Made by a program: the position numbers and the translations under genes
Origin: Photobacterium ganghwense
Lineage (GTDB): Bacteria > Pseudomonadota > Gammaproteobacteria > Enterobacterales > Vibrionaceae
DNA length: 64,000 nt
Reading direction: 5' to 3'
Assembly: GCF_003025595.1 (NCBI RefSeq)
Contig: NZ_PYMI01000008.1
Coordinates: 84,368 to 148,367, forward strand
Shown here: piece by piece, positions 27,895 through 35,140 of the stretch
Numbering within the stretch: position 1 is the first letter of the stretch
Layout: each line of letters begins with the position of its first letter
Notes under the pieces: model-generated
Seen by the model: only the letters and a program-made list of their open reading frames with translations
Told to the model about the DNA's origin: nothing
Database searches by the model: none

Positions 27895-28200
27895 TTACCC
27901 CTCAATTACGTATGGCTGTTTTCTGCCGCTGCTTGGGGCAAGAAATTCCAAACCACGCATGGCGACCGTAACCAAGTCACTTGGGCTGATAGTGCCGGTT
28001 GGCTGAAGCACGATTGCCGTTTCATCAAAAGACACTACTCGACCAAAGAAACTCGCACCGGATACCGTCGCGATCTCACACTCCACCTCATTGGTTTTTA
28101 GAAAGCCCAATCGACGCTCAATGTGTGAAGATGAACGGGTGGTCACAGCCATTGCAGGCTTGACGTTGCGGCGATTGCGAGTAGTTAACTCAGTATTCAT
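27895..28200 (-). CDS. LSm/Hfq-like small protein
   Basis: A 101-residue protein with a basic N-terminal tail and one compact domain. The segment KTNEVECEIATVSGASFFGR then VVSFDETAIVLQP matches the Sm1 pattern: hydrophobic strand, Gly48, Gly53, and an SFD turn at 57-59 like the ESFD of Hfq. DLVTVAMRGLEFLAP then fits the Sm2 strand. It is not closely similar to bacterial Hfq and the RNA-contact residues cannot be judged. AGGAAAT precedes the ATG. It sits directly upstream of the helicase. The fold assignment is my inference; alternatives are another small beta-barrel (SH3-like). Confidence 0.6.
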   Translation of the reverse strand: MNTELTTRNRRNVKPAMAVTTRSSSHIERRLGFLKTNEVECEIATVSGASFFGRVVSFDETAIVLQPTGTISPSDLVTVAMRGLEFLAPSSGRKQPYVIEG

Positions 28201-28238
28201 GATTTGATTTCCTTGTTGCTAATTCATGTGCATTGCGT

Positions 28239-28997
28239 TTACAGATTCCATGATAATTGGAGCTTGTCGGCTGCCAATACTGTTGCCTCGGGGAAGTGCT
28301 TCATCGCTAGGTGACGAGGAATGGCCTCGTGTGTGTAGATGGCACTCCGCAGGGACAAGTCTTGGTTTGCCTCTCCGCGCATCTTGATCTGTGCAATGAC
28401 GAATTTTTGATATTCCTCTAGAACCGGACACTGGCAAAAGTTGGAAACCTTGAAGTAAGGCTCTTCTGATACCATTAGGCCAGTTCTCAGCTTACTCGCC
28501 AGTGCTTGCTTGAAGTTGTCAATCAGCTCGGCTTGGTATAGCTGTGCCGGAGTAGCCAGGTGCAATCGTCCTCGCCCTTCCGTATCCATGATGATTGAGA
28601 AACAAAACAGATCGTAGGGTGCGCGTAGCTTGTCGGCCATCTGTCTTGCCTTCCACAGCGAGGTCACTGTCCGGCTAGACTGTTCCCAAATGGCTTTGCG
28701 CTTAATGCCTGTTCTGAATGGTGCGGATTTGTAATCCTCACGACCGCGCATCAACATCACTTGCGAGTAAGCCTTCATGTAGCACTCTGCAAAATACGCT
28801 GTAGCGTCGAGGGGATGTAGAAAGCGATAGTCATACCACTTACGAAAGAAAAGCTCACCATCGTCCTTACAGCGCGAAATCCCGACGATTTTTGAAGTGA
28901 TCTCGTCCTTGTCTCTCGCTGTTGTGTCGATGAGTGGTAAAAGTCGCTCGTTTTCCTCAAAAACGGCTTTTAAGTTTTTCAACTGATGCGGAAACAT
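28239..28997 (-). CDS. phage hypothetical protein heading the replication operon
   Basis: A 252-residue, mostly helical soluble protein without a motif I can identify (starts MFPHQLKNLKAVFEENERLL). As the first gene before the LSm-like, helicase and primase genes it could be a helicase loader or replication initiator, but nothing in the sequence proves this. A prophage repeat lies 5 bases upstream of its ATG. Confidence 0.65.
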   Translation of the reverse strand: MFPHQLKNLKAVFEENERLLPLIDTTARDKDEITSKIVGISRCKDDGELFFRKWYDYRFLHPLDATAYFAECYMKAYSQVMLMRGREDYKSAPFRTGIKRKAIWEQSSRTVTSLWKARQMADKLRAPYDLFCFSIIMDTEGRGRLHLATPAQLYQAELIDNFKQALASKLRTGLMVSEEPYFKVSNFCQCPVLEEYQKFVIAQIKMRGEANQDLSLRSAIYTHEAIPRHLAMKHFPEATVLAADKLQLSWNL

Positions 28998-29002
28998 AAC
29001 CT

Positions 29003-29020
29003 AACTAAGCACTGACTTAT
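29003..29020 (+). repeat. dispersed prophage repeat, copy 3
   Basis: AACTAAGCACTGACTTAT, five bases before the start of the replication operon. Confidence 0.75.
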
Positions 29021-29269
29021 CACTCACAAGTAAAATACATGAATCCGCGACTAAGAAAAAGTGAAATAGTAATACAATGTGCGGGATACTCTGCCTTAGC
29101 TTCATATAGCTACTTAGGTGTTTCCGAAGACCGTGAGCATAGAAAAATTAAAGACATGAAAAATAGGGTATCGCCAACTAAGCTATCTAAGGATCATCAA
29201 TTCATGTGATATAGAGCTCTGCCTGCAACGACATCGAACTCTACAACGTTTCTCTGTGAGCCGATAGTT

Positions 29270-29608
29270 ATGTGCCACCTGATATTGCTCCTTCCTATTT
29301 TAGCTCTACCATTATTCTGGCTGACCCCATTCTCGTTCGCTATACCGCTCTATTTCTTTATTGTTATCGTTTCCGCAGTCATCTACTGGCTTACGTATCG
29401 AGCGATGCACTTACCAATTGAAACAGGATCCGAAGCACTCCATCACCAAGTAGGTCAGGTAATCGGATATCAAAATGGCTTTTATCAGATATCATTGAAC
29501 AATGAATGTTGGAATGCCCTTTCAGATGAAGTGCTGCAACCTAGAGAACGGGTTGAGGTGAACTCTGTCCACGGTGTCACACTGAATGTCAAACGGATCT
29601 CAGGCTAA
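29270..29608 (+). CDS. NfeD-like membrane protein (prophage cargo)
   Basis: A 112-residue protein with two N-terminal transmembrane helices (LILLLPILALPLFW and IPLYFFIVIVSAVIYWLTY) and a C-terminal small beta-barrel domain. The latter includes VGQVIGYQNGFYQISLNNEC and RVEVNSVHGVTLNVKRI, as in NfeD/OB-fold proteins. The ribosome site is weak. It is the first of three plus-strand genes in an otherwise minus-strand phage region, so it belongs to an inserted cassette. Confidence 0.65.
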   Translation: MCHLILLLPILALPLFWLTPFSFAIPLYFFIVIVSAVIYWLTYRAMHLPIETGSEALHHQVGQVIGYQNGFYQISLNNECWNALSDEVLQPRERVEVNSVHGVTLNVKRISG

Positions 29609-29665
29609 GCCCTTCAGGCAAGAGAATTGAGACAGTGTGCTTCCTAAAATCAGGAATCGCTAAAC

Positions 29666-30172
29666 ATGCCAAGACAATTTATCAAACAGCACTGCGGATG
29701 GTTACTAACGACTCTCATCCTAAGCGGCTGTGATGTATCCATCAATCACATGTATACATCAGTCGATAAAAGTCGCACCTATCCAACCAATGGTGAACAA
29801 ATTTATTTCACTGGCCGGAATCAGTCAGGCAGCCAGATTATTTACCGAGGCGGTCATATGCATGCGCAGATGCATCTCACGGCATGTGCTGATTGCCATG
29901 GTATAAGGCGTGAAGGAGGTCAGCGCATGTATCCATTTTTTTGGCTGACAGCTCCTCCGCTAACAAGCGATGCCTTATTCGGCACGCACGATGATGATCA
30001 TGATGCTTATACCCTATCCAGCCTTAAAAGAGCTATCACAGCAGGTGTTGACCCATCCGGAGAGCAGTTGGATTCGACGATGCCCCGTTGGCAGATGAGT
30101 GAATCGGACTTAGAAGATTTGGTTGATTATCTTGCAGAAGGAACTTTGAAAACAGTAAAGCATGAGCAATAG
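29666..30172 (+). CDS. c-type cytochrome lipoprotein (prophage cargo)
   Basis: A 168-residue exported monohaem cytochrome. The signal peptide ends in a lipobox (LILSGC). The haem site is CADCH near residue 78, and the distal Met is probably in MPRWQMSESDLEDLVDYL. NGEQIYFTGRNQSGSQIIYR lies before the haem site, a block I associate with small periplasmic cytochromes. AGGA precedes the ATG. A bacterial electron-transfer gene inside a prophage is unusual; its partner oxidase or reductase is not in the window. Confidence 0.82.
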   Translation: MPRQFIKQHCGWLLTTLILSGCDVSINHMYTSVDKSRTYPTNGEQIYFTGRNQSGSQIIYRGGHMHAQMHLTACADCHGIRREGGQRMYPFFWLTAPPLTSDALFGTHDDDHDAYTLSSLKRAITAGVDPSGEQLDSTMPRWQMSESDLEDLVDYLAEGTLKTVKHEQ

Positions 30173-30364
30173 AGGTTCAGCGTCTCGGTGGAAATTAGAT
30201 ATTTTTACCATTCTGCCATATATGAACCACATACCATGCGGAAAACCCACTAATATTGTAAGGGCTTAATCCGCATTTACAGACTTGGTAACACACAGCA
30301 TCAGCCAAGGTTTTACCGAGACCAACCTGAAACACATCCATTTGCTGAAAAAAGGAGGCTTAGG

Positions 30365-30829
30365 ATGAGAACACACATCATGATCATCCCACTGGTGACG
30401 TTACTAAATTTAGCTGCCATCCATGATGTATCAGCTCAACAAGGCATGACTTGGCATGGGAGCGGTGGTTGGGGTCCCCACTCACCTTACGGGATGATGT
30501 ATAACAACCAGACTATGGAGGAAGCTAGCGGTGAAGTAGTGACCGTGGATAAAATCTCTATGATGCATCAGATGCAACAACAAGGGGTCCACCTGACAGT
30601 TAAAGCTGGTCAGGATACCCTCTCCGTTCATCTAGGTCCGGCTTGGTATCTTGAGAAACAGGATGTCAAAATCATGCCTGGAGACAAGGTGACTATTAAA
30701 GGATCCCGAATCACCTTTGACGATGAGCCAACGTTGATTGCCGCGGAAATTCGCAAGGGAGACCAAGTATTAATACTTCGGGATTCGGACGGTATTCCTG
30801 TCTGGAGTGGTTGGCGACAACGACAGTAG
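30365..30829 (+). CDS. secreted OB-fold-like protein (prophage cargo)
   Basis: A 154-residue protein with a signal peptide (cleavage probably after VSA-Q) and a Met/His-rich mature N-terminus (MTWHGSGGWG, MMYNNQTMEE). A beta-rich domain follows, with EASGEVVTVDK, HLGPAWYLEKQDVKIMPGDK and VTIKGSRITFDDEP. The pattern resembles periplasmic OB-fold proteins found beside small cytochromes. Met/His residues hint at metal binding, unproven. AGGAGG lies 6 bases before the ATG. It closes the cargo cassette and is followed by a strong terminator. Confidence 0.72.
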   Translation: MRTHIMIIPLVTLLNLAAIHDVSAQQGMTWHGSGGWGPHSPYGMMYNNQTMEEASGEVVTVDKISMMHQMQQQGVHLTVKAGQDTLSVHLGPAWYLEKQDVKIMPGDKVTIKGSRITFDDEPTLIAAEIRKGDQVLILRDSDGIPVWSGWRQRQ

Positions 30830-30940
30830 CCTACAGCTAAAATCCAAGTGTTTGCTTATCAATCCCTCAGTCCTCGTAGCGGTGGTCAGGAACGTAATCA
30901 GACCTGCGCTCACTTGTCTTTTGGTTATTTGGCAAACAAA

Positions 30941-30970
30941 AAGCCCGCAAACTTATAAGCTTGCGGGCTT
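30941..30970. terminator. bidirectional terminator closing the cargo cassette
   Basis: AAGCCCGCAA and TTGCGGGCTT form a 10-bp stem around a 10-base loop, preceded by an A-run that gives a T-run on the minus strand. It separates the plus-strand cassette from minus-strand phage DNA. Confidence 0.85.
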
Positions 30971-31079
30971 GCAACAATGTTAAAACTGACACAATTATTA
31001 GGAGTAAAAAAGAACCTAAGGATGCTTAAGGACATTACTAGTATAGTATGAACGTAATCCTTTAGGAGTAATTCAGATT

Positions 31080-31346
31080 TTAATTTAGTAATTGATAGAA
31101 CTTTCTCAGAACAAACCTTTTGAGTTCTTCTTCTCTCCCTTGAGACGCGGACAGAAGCCACTGATATTGTTCTAACCGGGATTTCTTTAGGAAATTACAG
31201 GAATCAATTCGCAAGTTATCCGGTATGGAGATGAAAGCACGTTCAAGAGAAGTGCTAAGGGCAGAAATGATAAAGATGTTTGTGGATTCCAAATATTCTT
31301 CAAGTTTAGCGAAATCTTCCAGAAGCAAGTCGGGCTTCCCTTTCAT
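31080..31346 (-). CDS. possible small phage protein
   Basis: An 88-codon frame, helical and charged (starts MKGKPDLLLEDFAKLEEYLE). There is no good ribosome site and no known family. It fits between two terminators on the same strand and could be genuine. Confidence 0.35.
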   Translation of the reverse strand: MKGKPDLLLEDFAKLEEYLESTNIFIISALSTSLERAFISIPDNLRIDSCNFLKKSRLEQYQWLLSASQGREEELKRFVLRKFYQLLN

Positions 31347-31465
31347 AATGGCATTTTTACTGAAGCTATTGTTTATAACGCCAAATTATATGGCGCTTAC
31401 AAAAAATAACAACATCCATAACAATCTTTCAACCATCTAATTTTAAAGGGCTTCCGTTAAAAAAG
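31347..31465. other. gene-free stretch
   Basis: Short AT-rich spacer between the possible small gene and a terminator; nothing recognised. Confidence 0.3.
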
Positions 31466-31494
31466 CACCCGCGAATTAGTTAGTTTCGCGGGTG
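31466..31494 (-). terminator. strong minus-strand terminator
   Basis: CACCCGCGAA and TTCGCGGGTG form a 10-bp stem with a 9-base loop; on the minus strand it is followed by CTTTTTT. No protein gene lies directly upstream of it, only the structured non-coding region. Confidence 0.88.
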
Positions 31495-31717
31495 GAAGAA
31501 TGTGACAAAATTTACGGAATCACTAGAATCAATTTCCCGATAGACGCACAATTTAAGCATAGCAGATATTTCCTTTCACGCAGGGCTTTCGCGATTGAAA
31601 ATTGAAAAGATCAACCATAACAAATCATGGTGCAACCAACACAATATTTTATCGGTCTCATGAGGGATGAGTCCGGATGAAGCCTTTCCCCCTAAATTTA
31701 TAAATAATCTTAAAAAG

Positions 31718-31834
31718 AAATATTATGTAAACGCGGTTTTATTCGAAGATGAACTATCTCCGGAGTTCATGATTTTTCACCAAAAGAACTCCAATTCCGG
31801 AGTATCCAATAACCGCGTTTCCAATATATATTCC
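31718..31834. other. structured non-coding element, copy A
   Basis: Begins AAATATTATGTAAACGCGGT and ends with TTTCCAATATATATT. AAACGCGGTTTTATT near the left end pairs with AATAACCGCGTTT near the right end. Inside, CTCCGGAGTTC and GAACTCC..TCCGGAG pair in several ways. The left and right ends match the element at 63822-63990. It is in a 440-base gap between two minus-strand terminators. No coding function is convincing; the element may be an RNA or a protein-binding DNA structure. Confidence 0.6.
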
Positions 31835-31933
31835 GTAGTATTTATTAATTAAGGGGTGAAAGACTAGGACTTGCGGAACCGTGCTTTTCGCTATGGCCTT
31901 GCTGGACAGTCCAGCCCCGAACCTCGGCTGCAA

Positions 31934-31956
31934 AAAGCCCCAAATATCGGGGCTTT
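31934..31956 (-). terminator. terminator of the parA operon
   Basis: AAAGCCCC and GGGGCTTT form an 8-bp stem; the minus strand continues TTTTTG. It lies 31 bases after the stop of the partition partner gene. Confidence 0.85.
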
Positions 31957-31986
31957 CTAAATCGCATTTTAAGCGTGTTGGCGTGC

Positions 31987-32334
31987 TTACTTGTCTGTTG
32001 GTATAGCTTTGAATCGTTCATCGCTTCTGACAGCGTTCAGAGGGCTTTGCGTGACTTCTTTCAGTAGCACTTCTATCTGCTCGTCGGACATTCTCGACAA
32101 AACCAATACTCCGGCTCTGAAAACATCACTTCTTGCGGCATTGAAGCGCCTTGGAACTAAGGCAAGCTCATCAACCAGGCTGTGATAATCCGCCTCCATG
32201 CTGACCATTCTGCCTTTGATCGGCTCGGCCTTTGTCTCTGCCTGATCTTGCCCTGTCTGCTGAACTGACTCCTGAACCGAAGCCTCTTGGGTAAACCGGC
32301 GTCGGTCGCTCTTCACCAAACCTCCTAATCCCAT
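31987..32334 (-). CDS. putative partition partner (ParB-like, RHH-like)
   Basis: A 115-residue protein encoded 10 bases after parA. The first 40 residues are polar and disordered (glutamine-rich). The rest, GRMVSMEADYHSLVDELALV then ARSDVFRAGVLVLSRM, resembles a ribbon-helix-helix domain. Small RHH proteins paired with short ParA ATPases bind the centromere and repress the operon in type Ib partition systems. GAGGT precedes the ATG. The role is inferred from position and fold impression; the sequence alone would not prove it. Confidence 0.6.
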   Translation of the reverse strand: MGLGGLVKSDRRRFTQEASVQESVQQTGQDQAETKAEPIKGRMVSMEADYHSLVDELALVPRRFNAARSDVFRAGVLVLSRMSDEQIEVLLKEVTQSPLNAVRSDERFKAIPTDK

Positions 32335-32344
32335 AACCTATACC

Positions 32345-33028
32345 TCAAGCGACCTTGCCCTTGTCCGATGGCCTGATGCCAAAAATCAGCTCATCAACAA
32401 GGTCGTTCACTTCTGCCTCTGCCTTGAGATCACGGCAGTCGTCCGGCATTTCCAGCACTCCGCGCCCGTTTTCTTCTGAATCATCAAAAACGTTACGGTG
32501 CATTACCACGGTTTGAAGTGGGCTAAAGTCATATGACTCGCACACATACTTAGCATCCAAAATCCGCTTAACCTGCGTTGGCAGCGGGTTGCACTGGTTA
32601 ATCAGCGTATTGATTTTAAGGTCAGGGTTATACTGCATACCGCGACCAAGCACTTCGTCAATCATCGGCAAGGCTTTCAAATCACGACGCTTAGGGCGCA
32701 AAACCAAAAGAAAACGGTCGGCATTGATAATGGCCTCGCGCTGATAAGCGCCATCATAACCACCGGCATCACAAATGATGAAGTCGTAAAGAGGTCGGAT
32801 AGACTTGATTAAGTCCTCTGCCGAACCGGTTGGGATGTAGCCGCTGATTTTCACCAGGTTAAGATGAGCGCGGCGTTCAACAAACCACTCTTCGGTTGTC
32901 TTTTGTGGGTCTAAATCGACAAGAGCAACATTGTGCCCTCTCATTGCAAGGCACACAGCCATGTTCTGAGCGGTGCAAGACTTGCCCGTTCCGCCCTTTA
33001 CAGAGCCTACAACGATCACTTCTGACAT
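32345..33028 (-). CDS. parA: ParA-family partition ATPase
   Basis: A 227-residue ParA/MinD-type ATPase of the short (Ib-like) class without an N-terminal DNA-binding domain. Deviant Walker A KGGTGKS at residues 11-17, VALVDLDPQKTTEEW, Walker B-like YDFIICDAGGYDG and the RFLLVLRPKRRDL segment are all intact. Such proteins segregate plasmids or plasmid-prophages. AAAGGA precedes the ATG. It is followed by the putative partner gene and preceded by a 179-bp leader with paired direct repeats and a tRNA. Its presence in a phage late region argues that the element can be maintained as a plasmid. Confidence 0.87.
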   Translation of the reverse strand: MSEVIVVGSVKGGTGKSCTAQNMAVCLAMRGHNVALVDLDPQKTTEEWFVERRAHLNLVKISGYIPTGSAEDLIKSIRPLYDFIICDAGGYDGAYQREAIINADRFLLVLRPKRRDLKALPMIDEVLGRGMQYNPDLKINTLINQCNPLPTQVKRILDAKYVCESYDFSPLQTVVMHRNVFDDSEENGRGVLEMPDDCRDLKAEAEVNDLVDELIFGIRPSDKGKVA

Positions 33029-33207
33029 TTTGGAATCCTTTGTTTTTATTTTGGGTATGCTTTACGCGATCGGTTGTAACCCAGCGGATACCGTAAAGTA
33101 AGGTGTTGAGGCTAAATACGTTATTGGTGGTGTAGCGATTATGTGAGGTAGATAAGGTGTTGGGCTTATACAAGACAAGCCCTAACCAAGATGCTGCAAG
33201 GAGTTTA
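33029..33207 (-). promoter_or_regulatory. parA leader with direct repeats
   Basis: TAAGGTGTTGAGGC (33099-33112) and TAAGGTGTTGGGC (33153-33165) are direct repeats 54 bp apart, about five helical turns. TATGCTTTAC and GTAAAG nearer the gene form an inverted pair. These are candidates for the partition operator or centromere. Confidence 0.45.
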
Positions 33208-33282
33208 TGGAGCAGGCAGCGGGACTCGAACCCGCGTCCTCAGCTTGGAAGGCTGAGATATTGGCCACTATACGATGCCTGC
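33208..33282 (-). tRNA. tRNA-Gly (anticodon TCC)
   Basis: The minus strand folds as a full tRNA: acceptor GCAGGCA/TGCCTGC, anticodon stem TCAGC-CTTCCAA-GCTGA with anticodon TCC, T-arm GCGGGTTCGAGTCCCGC, discriminator T and an encoded CCA. It reads GGA/GGG glycine codons. It sits between the fibre genes and parA inside the prophage, so it is probably phage-borne. Confidence 0.95.
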
Positions 33283-33500
33283 ATCGAGGGGCTAATTTGT
33301 AATAGTCGGTTAGCCAAAATCCGACTCTATCCCACTGGCAAGTCGGGTCGTGCCGTGTGGTCTAGCCGCAGACAGCCTTTCCCCGATTAAAGCCATCCGT
33401 TCGATGAGTTGGGCGTCGTTGGTTATCCCGTCAACGAAACCCGAAATTCGTGAAAGAAATGGCGGCCAAGAAAGCCGCCACCCTTCCAACATGCCAGCAA
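33283..33500. other. gap between tRNA and small membrane protein gene
   Basis: Holds a GGCGGC / GCCGCC hairpin at 33461-33479, a possible terminator for the upstream minus-strand gene, and an AGTCGG / CCGACT hairpin near 33305. A 60-codon minus-strand frame (33310-33492) starts within the hairpin arm and has no clear ribosome site, so I do not call it a gene. Confidence 0.4.
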
Positions 33501-33761
33501 TCAGCCGTTGGCTTTTACCGCCTGCTGCTCTTCCTTGCGCGGATGCAGTTCGGTAATTTGTCGCATCCTTGCGACCAGTCGATCATCCCTTTTCGACTGT
33601 GTTCTTTCTGCCAATTCTTCAAGAAGTGTCAGAAAAGCCTCAAGCGCAAAGTCCTTGTTGATTAGGCGCTCGGCAATGCCAATAAACAAAGCCTTAAAAA
33701 AGCGCTTAATCAAAAGGACTAGGACATTGCTCTTGAGAAATCCTAGTAGCGCACCGATCAT
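33501..33761 (-). CDS. small phage protein with hydrophobic N-terminus
   Basis: An 86-residue protein starting MIGALLGFLKSNVLVLLIKR after an excellent AAAGGAGG ribosome site. The first ~30 residues are amphipathic or membrane-seeking; the remainder is helical and charged (LEELAERTQSKRDDRLVARM). It could be a membrane-associated lysis or accessory protein, but no family is recognised. A hairpin-rich leader precedes it. Confidence 0.65.
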   Translation of the reverse strand: MIGALLGFLKSNVLVLLIKRFFKALFIGIAERLINKDFALEAFLTLLEELAERTQSKRDDRLVARMRQITELHPRKEEQQAVKANG

Positions 33762-33783
33762 GCAGCCTCCTTTCCGATGAGTT

Positions 33784-33804
33784 GGTGGGTAAGCGTTACC
33801 CACC
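33784..33804 (-). promoter_or_regulatory. hairpin in the 5' leader of the small membrane gene
   Basis: GGTGGGTAA-gcg-TTACCCACC is a perfect 9-bp stem 23 bases before the start codon. With no T-run it looks more like a leader or operator element than a terminator. Confidence 0.5.
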
Positions 33805-33902
33805 GTGACGGACTCAGATTTTGCAACAACCAAACAGGTTTTATCGTTCCCATTGGTCGGGTAACGCTCGCAATGATATTGCCCTTACCCAAAACAAAAA
33901 TC

Positions 33903-33920
33903 AATAAGCGCTTACTTATT
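33903..33920 (-). repeat. dispersed prophage repeat, copy 4 (short form)
   Basis: AATAAGCGCTTACTTATT, a near-palindromic shorter version of the consensus, between a fibre gene and the small membrane protein gene. Confidence 0.6.
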
Positions 33921-33947
33921 TTTAGGTTAAAAATGTTCAACTGCTCA

Positions 33948-34556
33948 TTATTTGTTCTCAAGCGCCACTAAGCGCAAATCAAGCTCTTTGATTGCCTCCA
34001 GAAGCACCGGAATGATGCCGTGATAACGGACGCCCAGCATGTCACTGTCGCCCTCTCGCTTCACGATTTCAGGCATGACTTTCTGAATCTCCTGAGCAAT
34101 CACCCCATACTCACGGACACCATCCGTCAGATCTTTGCGCAGGTAGGTGTAGCCACGCATTTTGCGCACCATTTCGGTTGCATTGAAGATAGGTCGAATG
34201 TCCGTTTTCAGGCGGATATCAGAGTATGCCGTAACGTTCTGTCCCGCCCAAACACCGCCAGCGGTCTTAATTGACTCATTGCCTGCGTTGGCGACATACA
34301 GGCTTTTGTTTCCGCCAATCCGCACCCACGTAATGTCCTGCATGTAGATGGAGCCGCCGTAGGTCGGAAATGTAAGCGGTGTCGTGCTCTTTAACGCCAA
34401 CTCGGACGTTACCGTAAAACCAGCATTCTCTGCCCACATCACGACAACAGCAGGTTTGCCGGACACAGCCGCCCATGTAGGGTTGTTGTTTGGCGAGTAA
34501 ACTCGCTGGCCTTGGTCGAAGACCTGACCGTTCTGCATTGTTTTGTAGTTTGTCAT
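33948..34556 (-). CDS. tail fibre protein with S74 chaperone domain (1)
   Basis: A 202-residue fibre-type protein. The N-terminus carries a GQRVYSPNNNPTWAAVSGKP repeat also found in the long fibre. The C-terminal ~100 residues form an intramolecular chaperone (peptidase S74): AYSDIRLKTDI, with the Ser and Lys of the self-cleavage dyad, then YGVIAQEIQKVMPEIV and a terminal coiled coil. These domains fold trimeric fibres and then cut themselves off. AAGGAT precedes the ATG. Confidence 0.85.
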   Translation of the reverse strand: MTNYKTMQNGQVFDQGQRVYSPNNNPTWAAVSGKPAVVVMWAENAGFTVTSELALKSTTPLTFPTYGGSIYMQDITWVRIGGNKSLYVANAGNESIKTAGGVWAGQNVTAYSDIRLKTDIRPIFNATEMVRKMRGYTYLRKDLTDGVREYGVIAQEIQKVMPEIVKREGDSDMLGVRYHGIIPVLLEAIKELDLRLVALENK

Positions 34557-34564
34557 ACCGATCC

Positions 34565-35098
34565 TTAGCTAAAAATGGTTAAGTCGAACCAAGATGAGTT
34601 AGCCACCGCTTCAACGATTTTCCCGACCGTTGAGCCAGCGCCGCCCTTGGTTAGATAAGCGCCCGATGTATACGACAGCGGGAAGTCTTGCTGATACCCC
34701 TTGTCTGTCCTGATCCGACAGCTAATCGTCGTTCCTGAGAACTGCGCAATGAACAGCCGGAAGGCATATTCCTGTTTCTGCATGAATGTAGCGACGGTAA
34801 TTTCCGAGATTGCATGACCATGAATGCTTGTCGGGTTTACCGAACCCGCGCCATTTGACCTACGATAGCCGGTATAAATGATCAAGTTCATAATACCGCC
34901 TTCTTGCCATGTTTTCGGTGTTACGCGAACAACCACGGCTCTTTGCTTACCTCTCAAATCACCAAGTGAAATAGGGTTTGGAGAGGCAATTTTGGCAAGG
35001 TTACGAACGTCAGCATCACCAAGCGCAACGGTATTTGAGCGACCAAGCTCCCTTCGCACCATATCAAGCGAAATTTCACCCGAGGTAGGTAGTGCCAT
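34565..35098 (-). CDS. phage tail-associated structural protein
   Basis: A 177-residue protein starting MALPTSGEISLDMVRRELG, a module shared by N-termini of phage tail and fibre proteins, with PISLGDLRGK further on. The remaining part is beta-rich and lacks a known receptor-binding domain. AGGGGA precedes the chosen ATG at 35098; the frame extends to 35125. It lies 8 bases upstream of the S74 fibre gene and is probably part of the same adhesion apparatus. Confidence 0.72.
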   Translation of the reverse strand: MALPTSGEISLDMVRRELGRSNTVALGDADVRNLAKIASPNPISLGDLRGKQRAVVVRVTPKTWQEGGIMNLIIYTGYRRSNGAGSVNPTSIHGHAISEITVATFMQKQEYAFRLFIAQFSGTTISCRIRTDKGYQQDFPLSYTSGAYLTKGGAGSTVGKIVEAVANSSWFDLTIFS

Positions 35099-35140
35099 TA
35101 GTATTTCCCCTAAGTGGGCGCTCATCAGCGCCCAACGCTG

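Noticed and set aside
31650..31690. GATGAGTCCGGATGAAGC resembles the hammerhead ribozyme core
   Set aside because: The core order CTGATGA..GAAA and the three stems cannot be completed; only a short stretch matches.
31667..31852. 61-codon plus-strand frame
   Set aside because: It runs through the structured element, has no ribosome site and no recognisable product.
33310..33492. 60-codon minus-strand frame between the tRNA and the small membrane gene
   Set aside because: No ribosome site, and the start lies next to a terminator-like hairpin; kept only as a note.
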